A stretch of 64,000 nt of DNA from Anaeramoeba flamelloides (GCA_027625915.1 JANTQA010000060.1:2852001-2916000), one strand, 5' to 3'. Shown: positions 46,858 to 59,379, numbered from the stretch's first letter. The notes: generated by a model not told the origin, from the sequence alone. Numbers and translations are program-made.

Positions 46858-49800
46858 CTTATTTTCTGATCCAAAACAAAGACTAACTTCTCTTTAAACA
46901 AAAAAAAATAAATGATCACCATTCCCAATCATTCATACCAAAACAAAAACCAAACCCAAAACACTCACAAAACCAAAAAAAACAAAACAATCACAAACTG
47001 GATATTTTGTTTTTATTGTTACTAAAAGATACCCATACTTGGCAAACGAAATTATTGGGCTCGAATTGTTTGGTGTAACAGATGTTATTTGTTCGGACGA
47101 GAAAATTTTGGATATGATTTTCAATTTCTTAGATAACAAAAGGCCTTTGAATACAGTTTATGCTGGTTATTTTTCGCGTTGTGTTAACATTCAATTAAGA
47201 AAAAGATGGTCAGAGGTAAATATTCTATTTTTCTTTTTTCTTTGTTTTTTTTTTTTTATTTTATTTGTTTCTTGTTTTCAGATACTGATCTTTCCTTTCT
47301 CTTGTTTTGTTTTGTTTCTTATATAGTTGTTTTAAAAAAATCAAAAAACAAGACAGATTTTTTTCTTTTTTTTTTGTTTTATTTTTTTTGTCCATAATCC
47401 TCTGGTTTTTTTAATTATTTACTTTTGTTTTTGTTTTTATATCTCCTACTTATTCTAATCAATCGTTGTGAATTTAAACCCCACTTAACAAACAACTTTC
47501 TCTTCAAACCATTCCTCTTTTACACAAAATAATCAATTTTAAGACTCTTGGATATCTTGAAAAACATCCCGAAATTATCGATAAATTATTTACTCATCTG
47601 GAAACTTCTGCAATTAAGGACGTTGTTTTACATTTGTTGATTGGGTGTGAAAATACTGAGCTTTTTGAAAGGAACACAAATGTATTTTTTTTTTTTTTTT
47701 TTTTTCTCTTTATTTCTTTTGATTTTTTTTTCTTTTCTTAATTAATTGATCTTATTTTCTCCTAACTATAACTTTGTATTTTTGTTTTAATAAACCAGTT
47801 TCTTGTGTCAAATAAGGTTATTTCAAAATTAATTGATTTGTTAATTAAAGAAGAGTCTTCAGAAGTTTGAAATTTTCTTTTTTTTTTTTATTGGTTATAT
47901 TTGTCTTGAGGAAAAATATTTTTTTTTCTCATTCTCCTTTCTTAAATGAAAAAATGATTTCTTTTGTTTGACATTTAAAAACCCAACTATTTCTTATTCT
48001 TAAAACTTATGCTTGTTTATTAATTTAAAATTTTTTTCGAACAAAAAAATAAAAACAAAAACAACAATAACAATAACAAATCAAAACTAAAATGAAAACG
48101 AAAATGAAAATTACAACAACAATTTTAATTGTTTAAAAAAAAAAAACCACAAACAATTTTCAAAATTGTATAAAAAAAAAAACAAACTCAAATAAATACT
48201 TTCAAACAGGTTCATAACAATGTAGCAAGGTGTATTTTAGATTTTATCTTTGCACAAGTAAAAAACCCTGTTTTAGTTGATCAATTAAAAAGCGAAGAAA
48301 ACGCAAATAAATTAATTTCATGCATCTTTGATTCACCACAAAATTATTCTTTAACTGAACATTCTCTTTCAATTATTATTGAAATTTTAATCCGCACAAA
48401 ACAAAATAAAAAAGAAGATGATTATGAGAACGAAGAAGAAAAAGACGAAGAAGAAGAAGAAGAAGAAGAAGAAAATGAAGAAGTTGTCCCACTGTTAAGG
48501 AATATCATTGAAAGATTAGATGAATTTGTTAAATTATTAGATCCCCCTACAACAACATTATCTACTGAATTATCATTTGGTAAACTTGAAAAGCCGGTAG
48601 GCCAATCAAGATTAAAATCAATTCAATTATTCCATCTTTTATATTTTGTTGATTACAAAAGTATTGAAACGAAATTTTGTGAATATAAAATTCTAACAAA
48701 AATCCTTGTAAGATATTTGATCATCTTTTGAAAATATCAGAATAATAATAATAATAATAAATTATTCCATTCTCTCTTCACCATTCAATATTCTTTTTAT
48801 AGTAATCCATACATACCTAACTAATATATTGGTATATATATATATATATTTATAAATATCTATATACATTATTATTATTTATTTTCAAAAAATATAAACT
48901 TAAAATTAATTAAAAAACAAAAAAAAATAAAAATAAAAGGATCTATTTTTTGAATATAAATGGAATAATTTTCTTCATGTTTATATTCAAGATCTCATCA
49001 ATTCAATTCTTGAAGGAGAGTCGACAATATTAATAGATGAAATATTAATTAATTATCAAATAATACCAAAAATTATTGAAATTTGTGGCCAATATGAGTT
49101 ATCAAAAACTCAAAAAGAATATCAAAGAGGAAATTTTGGACATATTTTCCAAATTTCAAATAAAATCGTTCAAATTGGTCAAAAAAGCACAGAAATACAA
49201 GAAAAATTATCAAAATTTGAAGGCTGGGAAACCTTTGTTGATGGATTCCTTTCTGATATAAATCAAGTTGAATCAGCTAAAATTGGCGAAATTAAAGATG
49301 ATTTCAAAATGTTATATTCTGATAATGATTTTGGTGGCCAAGGCTTAGATCAAGTTAGGATATTTTTTTTTTTTGATATAAATAATGTATTTTTGTAATT
49401 ATAATTTTTTATATCTATTTTTTTGTTTTTTTTTTTTTATGGAATTCTTTGAATACATTTTATCAAATAAAATATTTAAAGGAAGATGATGACTTTTTTG
49501 ATGATGATGATGATGATGATGAAGATGATGATGAAGACGACGATTTCGATATTTTCAATAATTTAGATGATGAAATGGTAGTAAAAAATGTATAATATTT
49601 TATTCATTAATACTATTTTTTTTTTTTTGTTGGTTTATTTATGATCATTACCATCAAACTAATTCAATTTTATAAAATTTGGAAATTAATATTTTTTTGA
49701 TATCCAAATCTATTTTTTCTATTTGGAATGAACTGGTTAGGTTGATGAAGAAGATTATGAATCACCATCTTGGCTAGATGATGAACCATTAGCATTTGAT

Positions 49801-50280
49801 GATAATTATGTTGTCAGGAAAAGTGTTGTTGGTGAAGGATCAGGAAAATCAAAAAATGAGAAAGAAAATAATTCTTCTTCAGACGAAAATTCACTTGGAT
49901 CTTCTGAAGACGATACAGAAGGTTCTACAGAAGAAAATGTTGAAGAAGACAAGTCGAAAAAAAAAAAGGATAATGAGAATGCACAAATGGAATTAAATAA
50001 TGATAATACTGAAGAAAGCGAAACTATTATAAACAATACAAATGAAAATGAAAATAACGAAACAGAAAACATGGAAGAAAAGAAAGAAATAAATGAAATT
50101 GAAGAAAATAAAGAAATTGAAGAAAATAAAGAAATTGAAGAAAATAAAGAAAGTGAAGAAAATAAAGAAATTGAAGAAAATAAAGATCTTGAAAAAATTG
50201 ATGAAAATAAAGAAATCAAAAATCAAGAAAATGAAAATAATCATTCACGATCAAATGAAAATACAGTTATTGAGAATTAA
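46249..50280 (+). CDS. SAPS-domain protein, regulatory subunit of PP6/Sit4-type phosphatase, 10 exons
   Basis: Exons: 46249-46256, 46413-46544, 46696-46785, 47029-47215, 47544-47681, 47799-47864, 48210-48707, 48940-49353, 49482-49577, 49741-50280. They join in phase to 722 residues. The first exon has only 8 nt (ATGTTTTG) and gives the conserved start MFWRFNF after splicing. SAPS motifs follow in order: FQDLLDEDELLQECRYGN, KYPYLANEII, LETSAIKDVVLHLL, PVGQSRLKSIQLFHLL, LFFEYKWNNFLHVYI and YQRGNFGHIFQISNKIV. After residue about 510 come acidic stretches (a GAT-repeat exon, then Glu/Asn-rich), ending with five 18-bp tandem repeats. The family (human PPP6R, yeast Sap proteins) binds and directs the PP6/Sit4 catalytic subunit. 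Introns are 101-345 bp. Confidence 0.94.
46817..46857. repeat. poly-T tract of about 40 bases in SAPS intron 3
   Basis: One uninterrupted T run, the longest homopolymer noticed in the window. Confidence 0.85.
50101..50190 (+). repeat. 18-bp minisatellite in the SAPS C-terminus, five units
   Basis: Units of GAAGAAAATAAAGAAATT encode EENKEI; units 3 and 5 have small changes. The repeat stays in frame, so its copy number can vary without breaking the protein. Confidence 0.9.
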
Positions 50281-50639
50281 AAAAAAATACTCATAATTAA
50301 TTCTTTATTTTTTTTTTACAATCTTTCTTTATATTTTAATATATTTAACTTTCAAAAATCTTCAATAAAAGATATTATTATGTTCTCCAATAATTTGTTA
50401 TTTTTTTCCTTTGATTTTATTTTGATTATTAATGATCAAAAAAATGTAAAAATGAATTTTATTATTAATCTTACATCTTCTGAGAACTTTATTGTAGACA
50501 ATCTCTTATTATCTATTTGTGCTAAAGAATGTTCTTTTCATTTATCTTTTAACAAAGGATAACACAATCCCAAAAATTTTTAATAAATCATCAAATAATA
50601 TGAAAAAAAAAAAAAAAAGAGTATAATTTTAAATTAATT

Positions 50640-51930
50640 GAAAATCAAATAAATCAATATCATGATGAATATAACAATTCTAGGCCCATTAAAATATTTG
50701 AGAAAAAATAATATGGAATAAGTTATTTGCAATTACGCTTAACATTTGAAATAAATAATGATGTTCTTCAAGATTTTATTTTTTGATGTTATTAAACTTT
50801 GTGATTGTAAAAAAAAAAGTATATTGTAATTAGGAGTATTTCAAGGAAACCCTTTACCACCTTTATTATTTGGTTTTATTCATCGTTTTCGAATGAAAAA
50901 AAAATTAAAAAAATCTTCGAAAACTTGATAATATTATTTGTTGATTATTTGATTTTCATAATGGAAGGATCAATATCAGAAACTGATAAAAAATGGGTGT
51001 TTGAAATATTCCCGAAAATACCCAAAAATCAAAAATTCCCGAAAATTTTTTAAGCATGAAAAAATACTTTATAGACAACTTCTAAAGAAATACTAGTGCC
51101 AATATACCCGGTTTAACGGTAAAATAACAATTTTACTTTCAGACAAAATATATATTTTGAATTTTACACTTTAAGCCACGCTAAAGAGTTTACGGTACTT
51201 TTTGAGTGTATTTGTGTATGTTAGGGTAGGCGCATGTGTATTTCAGGGTTGTTTTTGTTAAACCAGTTTCTTTTCTTGAATGTGAAGTTAAAATAAGGTT
51301 TGGTTTGTTTCACCTTGTGTAGGGTATGGGTATGTATGTATGATTAGATATTACTTGAGTATTTTAGATTGTATTTAATATTACAAAATTATAGGTAATG
51401 ATAAACAATTAGAAAAAATTCTATACAAGTACATTTTCTTTCATTTAGTTAATACCATTCCGAAATGATCAGACTTATTACATTTATCCAAGATACCAAT
51501 TATTCTCACACCAAATGGGTTGATTACTATTCCTAAAATTTTAATTTTTTTGAATTTTGATATTTTCAAACCAACTAGGAAAAAATTTATTTTGAAAATA
51601 AAATTCCAAATTTACATTTAAACTGAGTATATTGGCACTAATTTTTTTAGAAGTTATTCAAAAAAGTGTTTTTTCATACTTAAAAAATTTTTGGGTATTT
51701 TCAATTTTCGGGTATTTTTGGGAATATTTGATAGATTCATGAAAAAATTAATAAAAATAAATAAAAGTATCCAAGATTTCCAAATAATTCAGAATTCTGA
51801 TAAAAAATTAAATTCAAAAACTTTACAAAAAATAAAGATTTGGAATCTGGTTACAAAAAGAAAAAAATTATTAATAAAAGATATTTTGAAATTAATTAAA
51901 ATGATTTATAATCAAAAATGAAAATTAAGA
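50640..51930 (+). mobile_element. decayed LINE fragment with RT core
   Basis: GVFQGNPLPPLLFGFIH near 50843 corresponds to the RT QGdPLSPlLF block, and ILFVDYLIFIMEG near 50932 to the active-site FADD block with Asp to Tyr at the second position. It is split at 51009-51723 by a MITE, after which a 60-codon frame (51724-51921) continues. Highly decayed. Confidence 0.65.
51009..51723. mobile_element. 715-bp MITE with long (about 115 bp) inverted repeats, inserted in the LINE
   Basis: TA at 51007-51008 and 51724-51725. The left end TTCCCGAAAATACCC pairs with the right end GGGTATTTTTGGGAA. The arms continue inward through a CATGAAAAAATAC-type block to AGTGCCAATATACCC at 51110 and GAGTATATTGGCACT at 51625. 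The unique centre has no open frame. Confidence 0.78.
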
Positions 51931-53729
51931 TAAAGGGGTAACCTTACAAATATTCAAATCAGTATACATTAGTAAATTGTTCTCTGGATTAGTTATTTGT
52001 AATTTGTGTTAGAAATATTTCAACCAGGTATATATTTGAATAAATAAACAAGTAACCAAATTTTTATAATAATTCAGAAATTTCCAAAGAATAATTTCCA
52101 AAACCAATGTAAAAATTCATATATCTGCGTTTTAATATATAAGAGTGTCCTAACCAAAGAAAAATTTGAAATTCTTAGTTTGTAAATATCCAGACCTATT
52201 ATTATTTTTTTTTTAAAAAAAATATATATTGATAGGAATTATAAAACTTAAAATTATTGAATATAAAATATTTAACAATTTTAAACAAAAATTGATATTA
52301 AATATTTCATCTGGGAAAGGTCAAGATTATAATAAAATTGTAAAATAATAATAATATCAATAAATAGCCAGGTTAATAATTACTAGAAATTACCTTTATA
52401 GTCCAGATTATCCAGAATTCAAAGTAATAAAGTAAAATATTTGATTTACTCAATTCTTAAAAATCTCAAACAATTTACTTTTTTTTTTTTTTTGTAATTT
52501 AAGAAATAAAAACAAAATTTCTTAAATTTTCTTTCAATTTCCTAAATTTGGAAAATCAAAAGAAAAAAATAATTAAAAATGGGAAATCTCAACTTCACTT
52601 TTAAAATTAAGAAATTTCGCAAATTATCAAAATAGATATTCTTATGGTTATGATAAAAAAAAAAAAAAAAAAAAAATCTAATAATTTTACAATTAATGCT
52701 AAAATAACATTCATTTCGAAATTATTGAATATATCTATCATTTTCTTTACAACTTGTCCTTTTATTTAAAAAATCAGAAAAATTGAATGAAAAAATTAAT
52801 TCAAAGATACAACAACACTCATAATATAAAATAAATTATTCAAATTAAGGAAACTTTTATGTATCCTTCCATTCGTTAATTATAAATAAAATTTTGATTC
52901 TTTATGTAAATTCTAAACAAAAATTGGGAAATGGGGATGGTTCGAGGAAATTTTCTATATCCCAAATCCAATATTTAAAATGGTGATATTATAGTAAAAA
53001 AAAAAATAATAAATTTTTCACAGTTTTATCTTGAAAATGTTATTAAATAGAGATTAATTATATATTATCAAATTATATTTAATAAAAAAAGAAATTTTAG
53101 ATTTCTATCATATCCTCAAATAAATTATTTTTCATAGCAGTGTTTTGTTCTGCCAAAAAATCCAAAAATTGATGTTCAAAAGAATGAAATAATAAAAAGA
53201 TGATGGGGGGGGGGTCAATCATTTCTTTAATAATTATTGAAATCTTTTGTTTTTACTATTGAAGAAATTCAAAATCTTTTTTAAAAGGGTATTTGTATAA
53301 ATTTACTTATCAATCCAAAAACCCAAAAATAGGCTGTTTAACATATCTTGACACATAAAATTTTCAGGTTTATAATATATTAGAAATATTTATCATATGA
53401 AGCCTATTTCTATAAATTATTAAAATTCAAATCTTTGTTGGAAAGTCATAGGGATTTTTTTACTTTTATTTATTCATCAATGGTAAGATTCAATTATTTG
53501 CTGTCATTAAAGAATAAATATTTAATTTTTTTTTTCAATTTATTTATGTCTGGTGAGTCAAATATTTTGTAATATCGCTTAAATTTATTTATGGGATATT
53601 TAAATTATAATCTTTCAAACTTCCAATTTTATTAATGATTTTTGATGAAATCATATAAAATTTAAAAATATACAAATCTATTGTCAACCCAAAAGCAAAA
53701 TATCGATTTGGTTAAAAAGGTGAAATAGG
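51931..53729. other. AT-rich stretch, probably worn repeats
   Basis: No gene was recognised. It contains a T run plus TTTAAGAAATAAAAA edge near 52480 that resembles repeat R, a 22-A run near 52650 and a run of 10 G at 53205-53214. It lies between two LINE pieces and may contain the unrecognisable middle of one LINE. Confidence 0.4.
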
Positions 53730-53994
53730 AAAAAAAAACTTCCACGATGTTTTTAATTGGTAACCTTAATAGAACCCGAAAATAATAAACAAAAGTCAGA
53801 TGAACTAATCAAAGAAAAATCAAATAATTCAATAAAATAAGGGAGGATTCAACACTTTAAAATTTTTTTTGATAGTTCAAGATTATTTTCGCTAATTAAT
53901 AAACCTGAAAACCATGATTTAACACTTAAATTTATGCAAGGAACTTCAAATATAAGTGCACTTAGAATCTAAATTACACTTCTTGCTCAATAAA
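53730..53994 (+). mobile_element. 3' end of a LINE (family A)
   Basis: FSLINKPENHDLTLKFMQ then ISALRI and stop matches the C-terminus of the LINE at 14461-15521 ([18 protein letters not shown], then SIRATRV). It is followed by TAAATTACACTTCTTG and an AATAAAAAAAA tail, the family A 3' terminus. The 5' boundary is uncertain. Confidence 0.68.
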
Positions 53995-54241
53995 AAAAAA
54001 TAAAAAATAATAGTTATTCATAATACTACCTTTTGGTCAATGGTTTTTTACTTTGTATGATCCATTATTGAAAATTTGTTGAAAAAAATGACTATTTTTG
54101 AGATCTCCAAAACCACGTATAACAATTTCGATAATCAAGGTAATATAAAGTATTCTTTTGGGTTTGATTGAAAATAATTTAATGAGTTATTCTTTGAAGT
54201 TAATTGGTTTCTTCTATTAAATAATTTTACTTCATTTTCAG

Positions 54242-54355
54242 TTTCCTATTTCAAAAATCGAGAGAGAATTGGATGTCTTATTAGGAATTCTTGGTTCACC
54301 TAAATGTATACCAAACAAAAAAACAAAGCGACAAATTTTACCAACTTCTTTGTAA
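54242..54355 (+). pseudogene. orphan exon of a MAP-kinase-like protein
   Basis: After a plausible acceptor (TTTTCAG at 54235-54241) the frame reads FPISKIERELDVLLGILGSP, then 17 more codons and TAA. This matches kinase subdomain X of ERK-type MAP kinases (FPG...QL..ILGILGSP). No other kinase motif (APE, DFG, HRD) was found nearby, and the stop comes before subdomain XI. It is read as a gene fragment. Confidence 0.5.
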
Positions 54356-54750
54356 ACTCAAACAGTATATGAAAAAAGGAAAATGGAAAAAAAATTTTTT
54401 TCGATTTATAATTCAAATACCAAAAGTATAAAATTTCAAAACGAAAACAAAGAAATCCTAGTTGGACAAAAACTTACCTAGGTGTATTTTTTAGGGACTT
54501 GCAAATGAGGTTTTGACAAAAGAACAAAAAATAAAAACCAAAAATAGCTCCAAAAAGCACACTTTTTTCGAAACAAAAATTATTTTAATCTTTTGATAAA
54601 CGATTGAAAGAATCTTAAAAAAAACGAAAGGAAAAGCATATGTGGTGTATCTGAAAAATGAAAAAATTTCTTCTTTATTGAGGTTGAAAAATTTTAGCAG
54701 GTATTCAACGTTTAATTCAAAAGAATACAAGATAAAAAAATACTGTGGAT
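54356..54750. other. region downstream of Tpt1
   Basis: AT-rich; a 79-codon minus-strand frame (54491-54730) lacks a recognised domain and is not called. Confidence 0.4.
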
Positions 54751-55401
54751 TTAAAATTGGAGCTTTTTGTTTGTCTTTGTTTCGACAACTTTTAAAAAGT
54801 ATTTTTTAAGAAGAAACCCTTCTTCGTTTCCTGTTGTTAAGATAACTTTATTTTCGCTTTGGAAGAATTTGATTCCGTCATTCATTGCCATTTCCACATT
54901 GATAAAGATTTGAATCGGACAATTTTGCCTCATTCCAGAAATGACTTCGCCTTTTCCTGGTACGTTTGGTGCAAAATGGATGTGTGTTCGTTTCATTTTG
55001 GACAGCCCCTTCTGTTTTATTTTGTTAAAGGCATTGCGGTATGTCCCATGAACACAAATTGGTGGGATATTTTTGTTAGTGATTGGTGTTAATTCTAACT
55101 TTTCAATCACACGAGAATGGCCTTGGTTTGCCTTGATGTACAAAATATTATCTTCCTCTTTTAATTTAAAACGTTGCTTCTTATTTGATGCGACACACCG
55201 CTTGACATCTTCCTCTACAAAGTTTGTTAGCCCATCCAAAAGTAAGATCTTGCTTACAGGATAATACCCTTGTGGATCCAATTCAAGTGATTTGTTGTGT
55301 CGGAGATGGTAACTAAGGGATCGTGAAATTTGTTCGTCAGGAGAGTATCTTCTTCCTCTTCCTCTTCCTCTTCCTCTTTTTTTATTACGATTATTTGACA
55401 T
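54751..55401 (-). CDS. TPT1: tRNA 2'-phosphotransferase (Tpt1/KptA family)
   Basis: An intronless frame of 216 residues; the ATG at 55401-55399 is chosen because the longer frame would need a TTG start. The enzyme removes the 2'-phosphate left at the tRNA splice junction by Trl1-type ligation, using NAD+. Family motifs are all present: SLSYHLRH (residues 28-35), KQRF (75-78), IKANQGHS (89-96), VHGTY (117-121), GLSKMKRTHIHFAP (132-145), SGMR (155-158), DGIKFFQSENKVILTTG (175-191) and KKYF. The Arg-His-Arg-Arg catalytic set corresponds to R34, H35, R77 and R158. The N-terminus has an RGRGRGRGRR stretch. Its presence suggests that intron-containing tRNAs are spliced by the fungal/plant-type healing-and-sealing route. 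Confidence 0.96.
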   Translation of the reverse strand: MSNNRNKKRGRGRGRGRRYSPDEQISRSLSYHLRHNKSLELDPQGYYPVSKILLLDGLTNFVEEDVKRCVASNKKQRFKLKEEDNILYIKANQGHSRVIEKLELTPITNKNIPPICVHGTYRNAFNKIKQKGLSKMKRTHIHFAPNVPGKGEVISGMRQNCPIQIFINVEMAMNDGIKFFQSENKVILTTGNEEGFLLKKYFLKVVETKTNKKLQF

Positions 55402-55838
55402 TATTTCCAAAAACAAAAAAATGTATTTTATTTTCCAAATTTTTCCTTTATTTGTTTTTTTTTACAAAAGTGACGTAAAATTTCTTTTATGAAAATTGAA
55501 GATTTGAAATGTAGAGTTATTTGAAAGATGCCTCATATCTCTCATCAACTAGGTGCTAAGGAATTGTAATCAAATTCTGATTATTACTGGTAAATTCTCT
55601 GAAATATTTTACAGTTTTTACTGTGATTTCCATTTTGTTAGATTAATTTTTATGGTTAAGAAGAAAAAAATGGATATGTATTTCCTTGGTTTAAATGTTG
55701 ACAAATTTTTGATACCATGAGTTTTCATTTGAAATCTTTTTGTAAAGAACTGTTTTGAAAGTAGAATTAATGAATTTCAAAAAAGGAAATTGAAGGAAAA
55801 TTGTTTTGTTCCTTTATTTTGAATTTATCCTTATTTAA
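55402..55838. other. upstream of Tpt1
   Basis: AT-rich 5' flank of the minus-strand gene; no promoter motif stands out. Confidence 0.4.
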
Positions 55839-56900
55839 GGGATTAACCTCAACACAGATTACTCTATAATCAAATTATGTTGTAATAAGGTGTTTATGAT
55901 CTTAGTTCTTCTTGGATCAAAAACTTCAAATGGCTCTAAAAAATCTATCATAAAATATTGTGTCAGAAATTATAAGCTTTTTTTACGACGGATCACTATT
56001 TAAAAATGTTTTCTTTTGAAAATTTTTTTCTTGAATTCCTTTTCCAAATCTAAAAGTGGAAAACCAAAATTTAGTATTCTGTATTGAATAATTCCTATTT
56101 TTAATAATTCATCTTGAGAACTTCCAAAAGTAACTATTTTTTGATTATTTTAATTTACAAAATTAACTCAATAATCATCAATAAAAAAGCACAGATACTA
56201 ATTAGTCTTGTTTACAATTTTTTTAAAAATTAATTGTTATATCAATATATTTTCAATATTCCAGAAATAATATGTATGGGTTATATTCTTTTTGTTTTTC
56301 AATATTTTGCCTTGGGGGAAATGAAAAAATTAACTATTTGTCTAGTATTTCGAAGTACTAAGGCTGAGAAGCTATATAAAATATATTTTCACAGAGTCGA
56401 AGATGAGGAAAAATATGGATAATATTTAACATTTTTTATTTTGCAAAATCGAAAATATTGAAAAATATGAGGATATAACTAACTTATCCACCATATAGTG
56501 TCGTTTTAAAGACCTTTACTCAATTTATTAATTGTTTTTTAAAAATAAAATTGGGTAAAATTATCAAATATAAATTAATAATCATGCTTTTGAAGTAAAT
56601 TGGACAGATATAAACCAATAATTTTACGATTTAAATTTTTTCAAATTTTTCAAATTTTTAAATATTCTTTTTATTCATCATTTAATTTTTTTTAAAAAAA
56701 TGATTGTTTTGACAGCTAATCTGTATTTTGCTTCAAATTTGAGAAAGATATTTAGCAACTATGGAATCTGAAAATTCATGTAACAACATTTAAAGTTTTG
56801 GCCAAAAGCAGATTATCTTTCTGAAATTCTTAGGTTTTTTGACAAGACAAGGATCATAATTATGTCCCTTAGCGCCCTAGAAATGCCTAAATTTCATCAA
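55839..56900. mobile_element. TTAA MITE family 1, copy e
   Basis: TTAA at 55835-55838 then GGGATTAACC, followed by the family blocks ATAATCAAATTATGTTGTAA, AAATGGCTCTAAAAAATC and AAAAGTAACTATTTTTTGAT. The orientation is as in copy c. The right part (56640-56900) resumes the match after about 350 bp without a counterpart, so it too may carry an insertion. The right end is not preserved. Confidence 0.6.
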
Positions 56901-57720
56901 TTTTAAGGTAAAGATTTAACATTATATTGATGCATATATATATATATATATTCTTAGTTTTTTTTAATCCAGATTTTAATTATAATAAAAAATCAAAATA
57001 TTTCAAAGATAAAGTATTTATGTTATGTATTATTTTTTTTGTAATTGAAAAAAAAAATAATTATTATTCATTTTTACATTTTCTTTAAAGATTTTTATTT
57101 TTATTTTTTAATTTTTTAAAAAAAGAAATTTGATAACAATAATAGTAATTCAAAACCCAGCACATTGATTTATTAATAATATGAACAATCAAAAAAAATT
57201 GTTAATTGTATTATTGAATAAATTAATAGAAAAATATATTACTGAGAAATTTTGAATTTTTATTTTGGGTTAAAATTTTAATAAATATTAAATCTAGAGA
57301 AAAATTAAATTCATTTTTATAGACCAAAATTAAAACTTTAATATGAATAATTTACTAAAACTCCAATTTAAACCATAGAAAATACTTGGAAAAACAAAAA
57401 AAAAAAAAAATTGCCAAATAATTTCATTCAAAACATTGGAATTAAATCGATAAATACTTTTTTAATGCATAAAATAATCAACTCTAAATTTAAAAATAAA
57501 AAATTAAAAAAATAACTTTAAAAGCTAATTCAAAGATAATAAAATAATCTATGAAACCGAAGTATTTTTTTTTTAATTTTTTTATTAGTAAAAATTTGAA
57601 ATTTTCAATCTAAATTAACCCAGATATTGTAATAATTTTTGATCTATTGTCGATTATCAATAATAAAGTTTATTTTATGTCTAGATTTTAACAATTCAAC
57701 AATAAAAAAATTGTTAAAAT
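56901..57720. other. AT-rich spacer
   Basis: Contains an (AT)n run near 56934-56950 and several poly-A runs; nothing else was recognised. Confidence 0.4.
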
Positions 57721-57722
57721 TA

Positions 57723-58739
57723 AACTCAATTCCAAAAAATGGGACACAAAAAAAATTACATTAATAAAAATATACTCCAAAATGTATGATATTTAAACAT
57801 TAAAATGATAAAAGAACCGAAAATATTTAATTAATACTATTTATATATTTTATAGTAAATTTAAAATTCAATTCGAAAAATAAAAAAGAAAAATAAAAAA
57901 AAGTGTGCCCCTATTTTTTGGAACACGGTTACCAAATAATCCATTTTTATTGAAAGAAAAATTAATAAAAACTATTAATAGATTCAGCTTGTCTTTTGAT
58001 AACTAAATCTATCCTTTTAAATATAGAGTTTACTAATTATCTTAGGTTTCCCAACTCAAAGTATTTCATACATTAGTAAAAATTTTAAAAATTCTTCTTC
58101 GTTTTTTGGTTACAATTTTTCAATTTAGTATCCATAAATTCCCAATTGGATTTAAATTTGTGGAATTGGGGGGTCAAGGGTCCAGAACATTACATCCCCG
58201 ATTTAAGTAAGTTAGAGTTTTTTTTTTGAAGTATGTGGACAAGCTCCATCCTTTTGGAAAATCCATTTCAACTCACTATATTCTGAATTAGCGAGTTGAA
58301 TTTCCTTTGATTTTTTTGATAATATCATTAATAATACATTCAGTATTCACACTTCCATTAATAATAATAAGGTCTGTTTGTAGGCCATGTGTCCTAGCAC
58401 ACCATATCATGATTTTTTTTTCAAAAAAATTTTTTCTCGATAAAAAAAGAATCTTTTTTCTTTTTGAGAGAAAAAAAAAAAAATTTTTTTTGTGATCAGA
58501 ATGAAAACTTTTAAATTTCATTTTAAAGTGATTTTGAGATTTTCGAAAAGTTTTGAAAAAAAAAGAATACAAAAAAAATCAAAAATCAAAAAATAATGAA
58601 AAAAAAAATGATAAATAATTAACTTTAAAATTATTTACATTGATAGTTAATATCTAATGTTTCTATTTAAGAGTCAAATATCACTTTTCTTGGAATTAAA
58701 TTGATTTTGAAGGTGTGCCCCAATTTTTGGAATTGAGTT
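57723..58739 (-). mobile_element. Tc1-like DNA transposon, copy 2 (defective)
   Basis: TA at 57721-57722 and 58740-58741; ends AACTCAATTCCAAAAA and TTTTTGGAATTGAGTT. Length 1017 bp, nearly identical to copy 1 without its insertion. The minus strand holds the transposase remnant: IMIWCARTHGLQTDLIIING, SVNTECIINDII, FQKDGACPHTS and LNPIGNLW. The Gly in the last motif replaces the catalytic Glu, as in copy 1. Short plus-strand frames here are shadows. Confidence 0.87.
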
Positions 58740-59379
58740 TAAAAACAAAAATCAATTATTAATCTAACTCAAACTATTGGACAAATCATTTAAATTTGAA
58801 ATAAAATCTTGTTGAAAAAAATGACTAATTTCACGACGAAAAAGTATATTATTTTTTTTTCATCTTTAATTTCTATTTTTTTTTAATTTTTTAATTATTT
58901 ATTATCATATATATAAATTACATTTGGTTGTTAATCAATATACAAAACAAATATTCTATGTAACTCCAAAATATCTTTTGTAATGAAAAAAATATTTAAT
59001 CAAGTATTTTAGGCAATGTTGGTGTACAAAAGTCCCCAATAAAATATCCAGTAAAGTGTAATGTGTTTTAGTCATTAAAAATAAGAATTTTTTGATAGTT
59101 CGACAAACTTTTCAAAAAAAAATTTATTTTGAAAAAGTTTTGAAAAATAATAAAATTACAAGAAATCAAAGAAAAATTTTACAAATGTTAAAAAAATTTT
59201 TTTCAAGTTATTTTTTTATTGTAAGTATTTATGGAATTTTTAATTATATAATTTTCTTTTTAAGATAATTGTTTATAAATTTTAGATCTTAGAATCCTTT
59301 GATCAAAATTCAAAATAAAAATGTTATTTCGGATACAATTAAGATATTTGGGGCTCTACTGGAAAAAAATAGATCAAAA

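Noticed and set aside
54491-54730. 79-codon minus-strand frame downstream of Tpt1
   Set aside because: Phe-rich, no domain and no conserved motif; could not be supported as a gene.
54859-55264. Plus-strand frames opposite Tpt1
   Set aside because: They are antisense to a gene with all family motifs.
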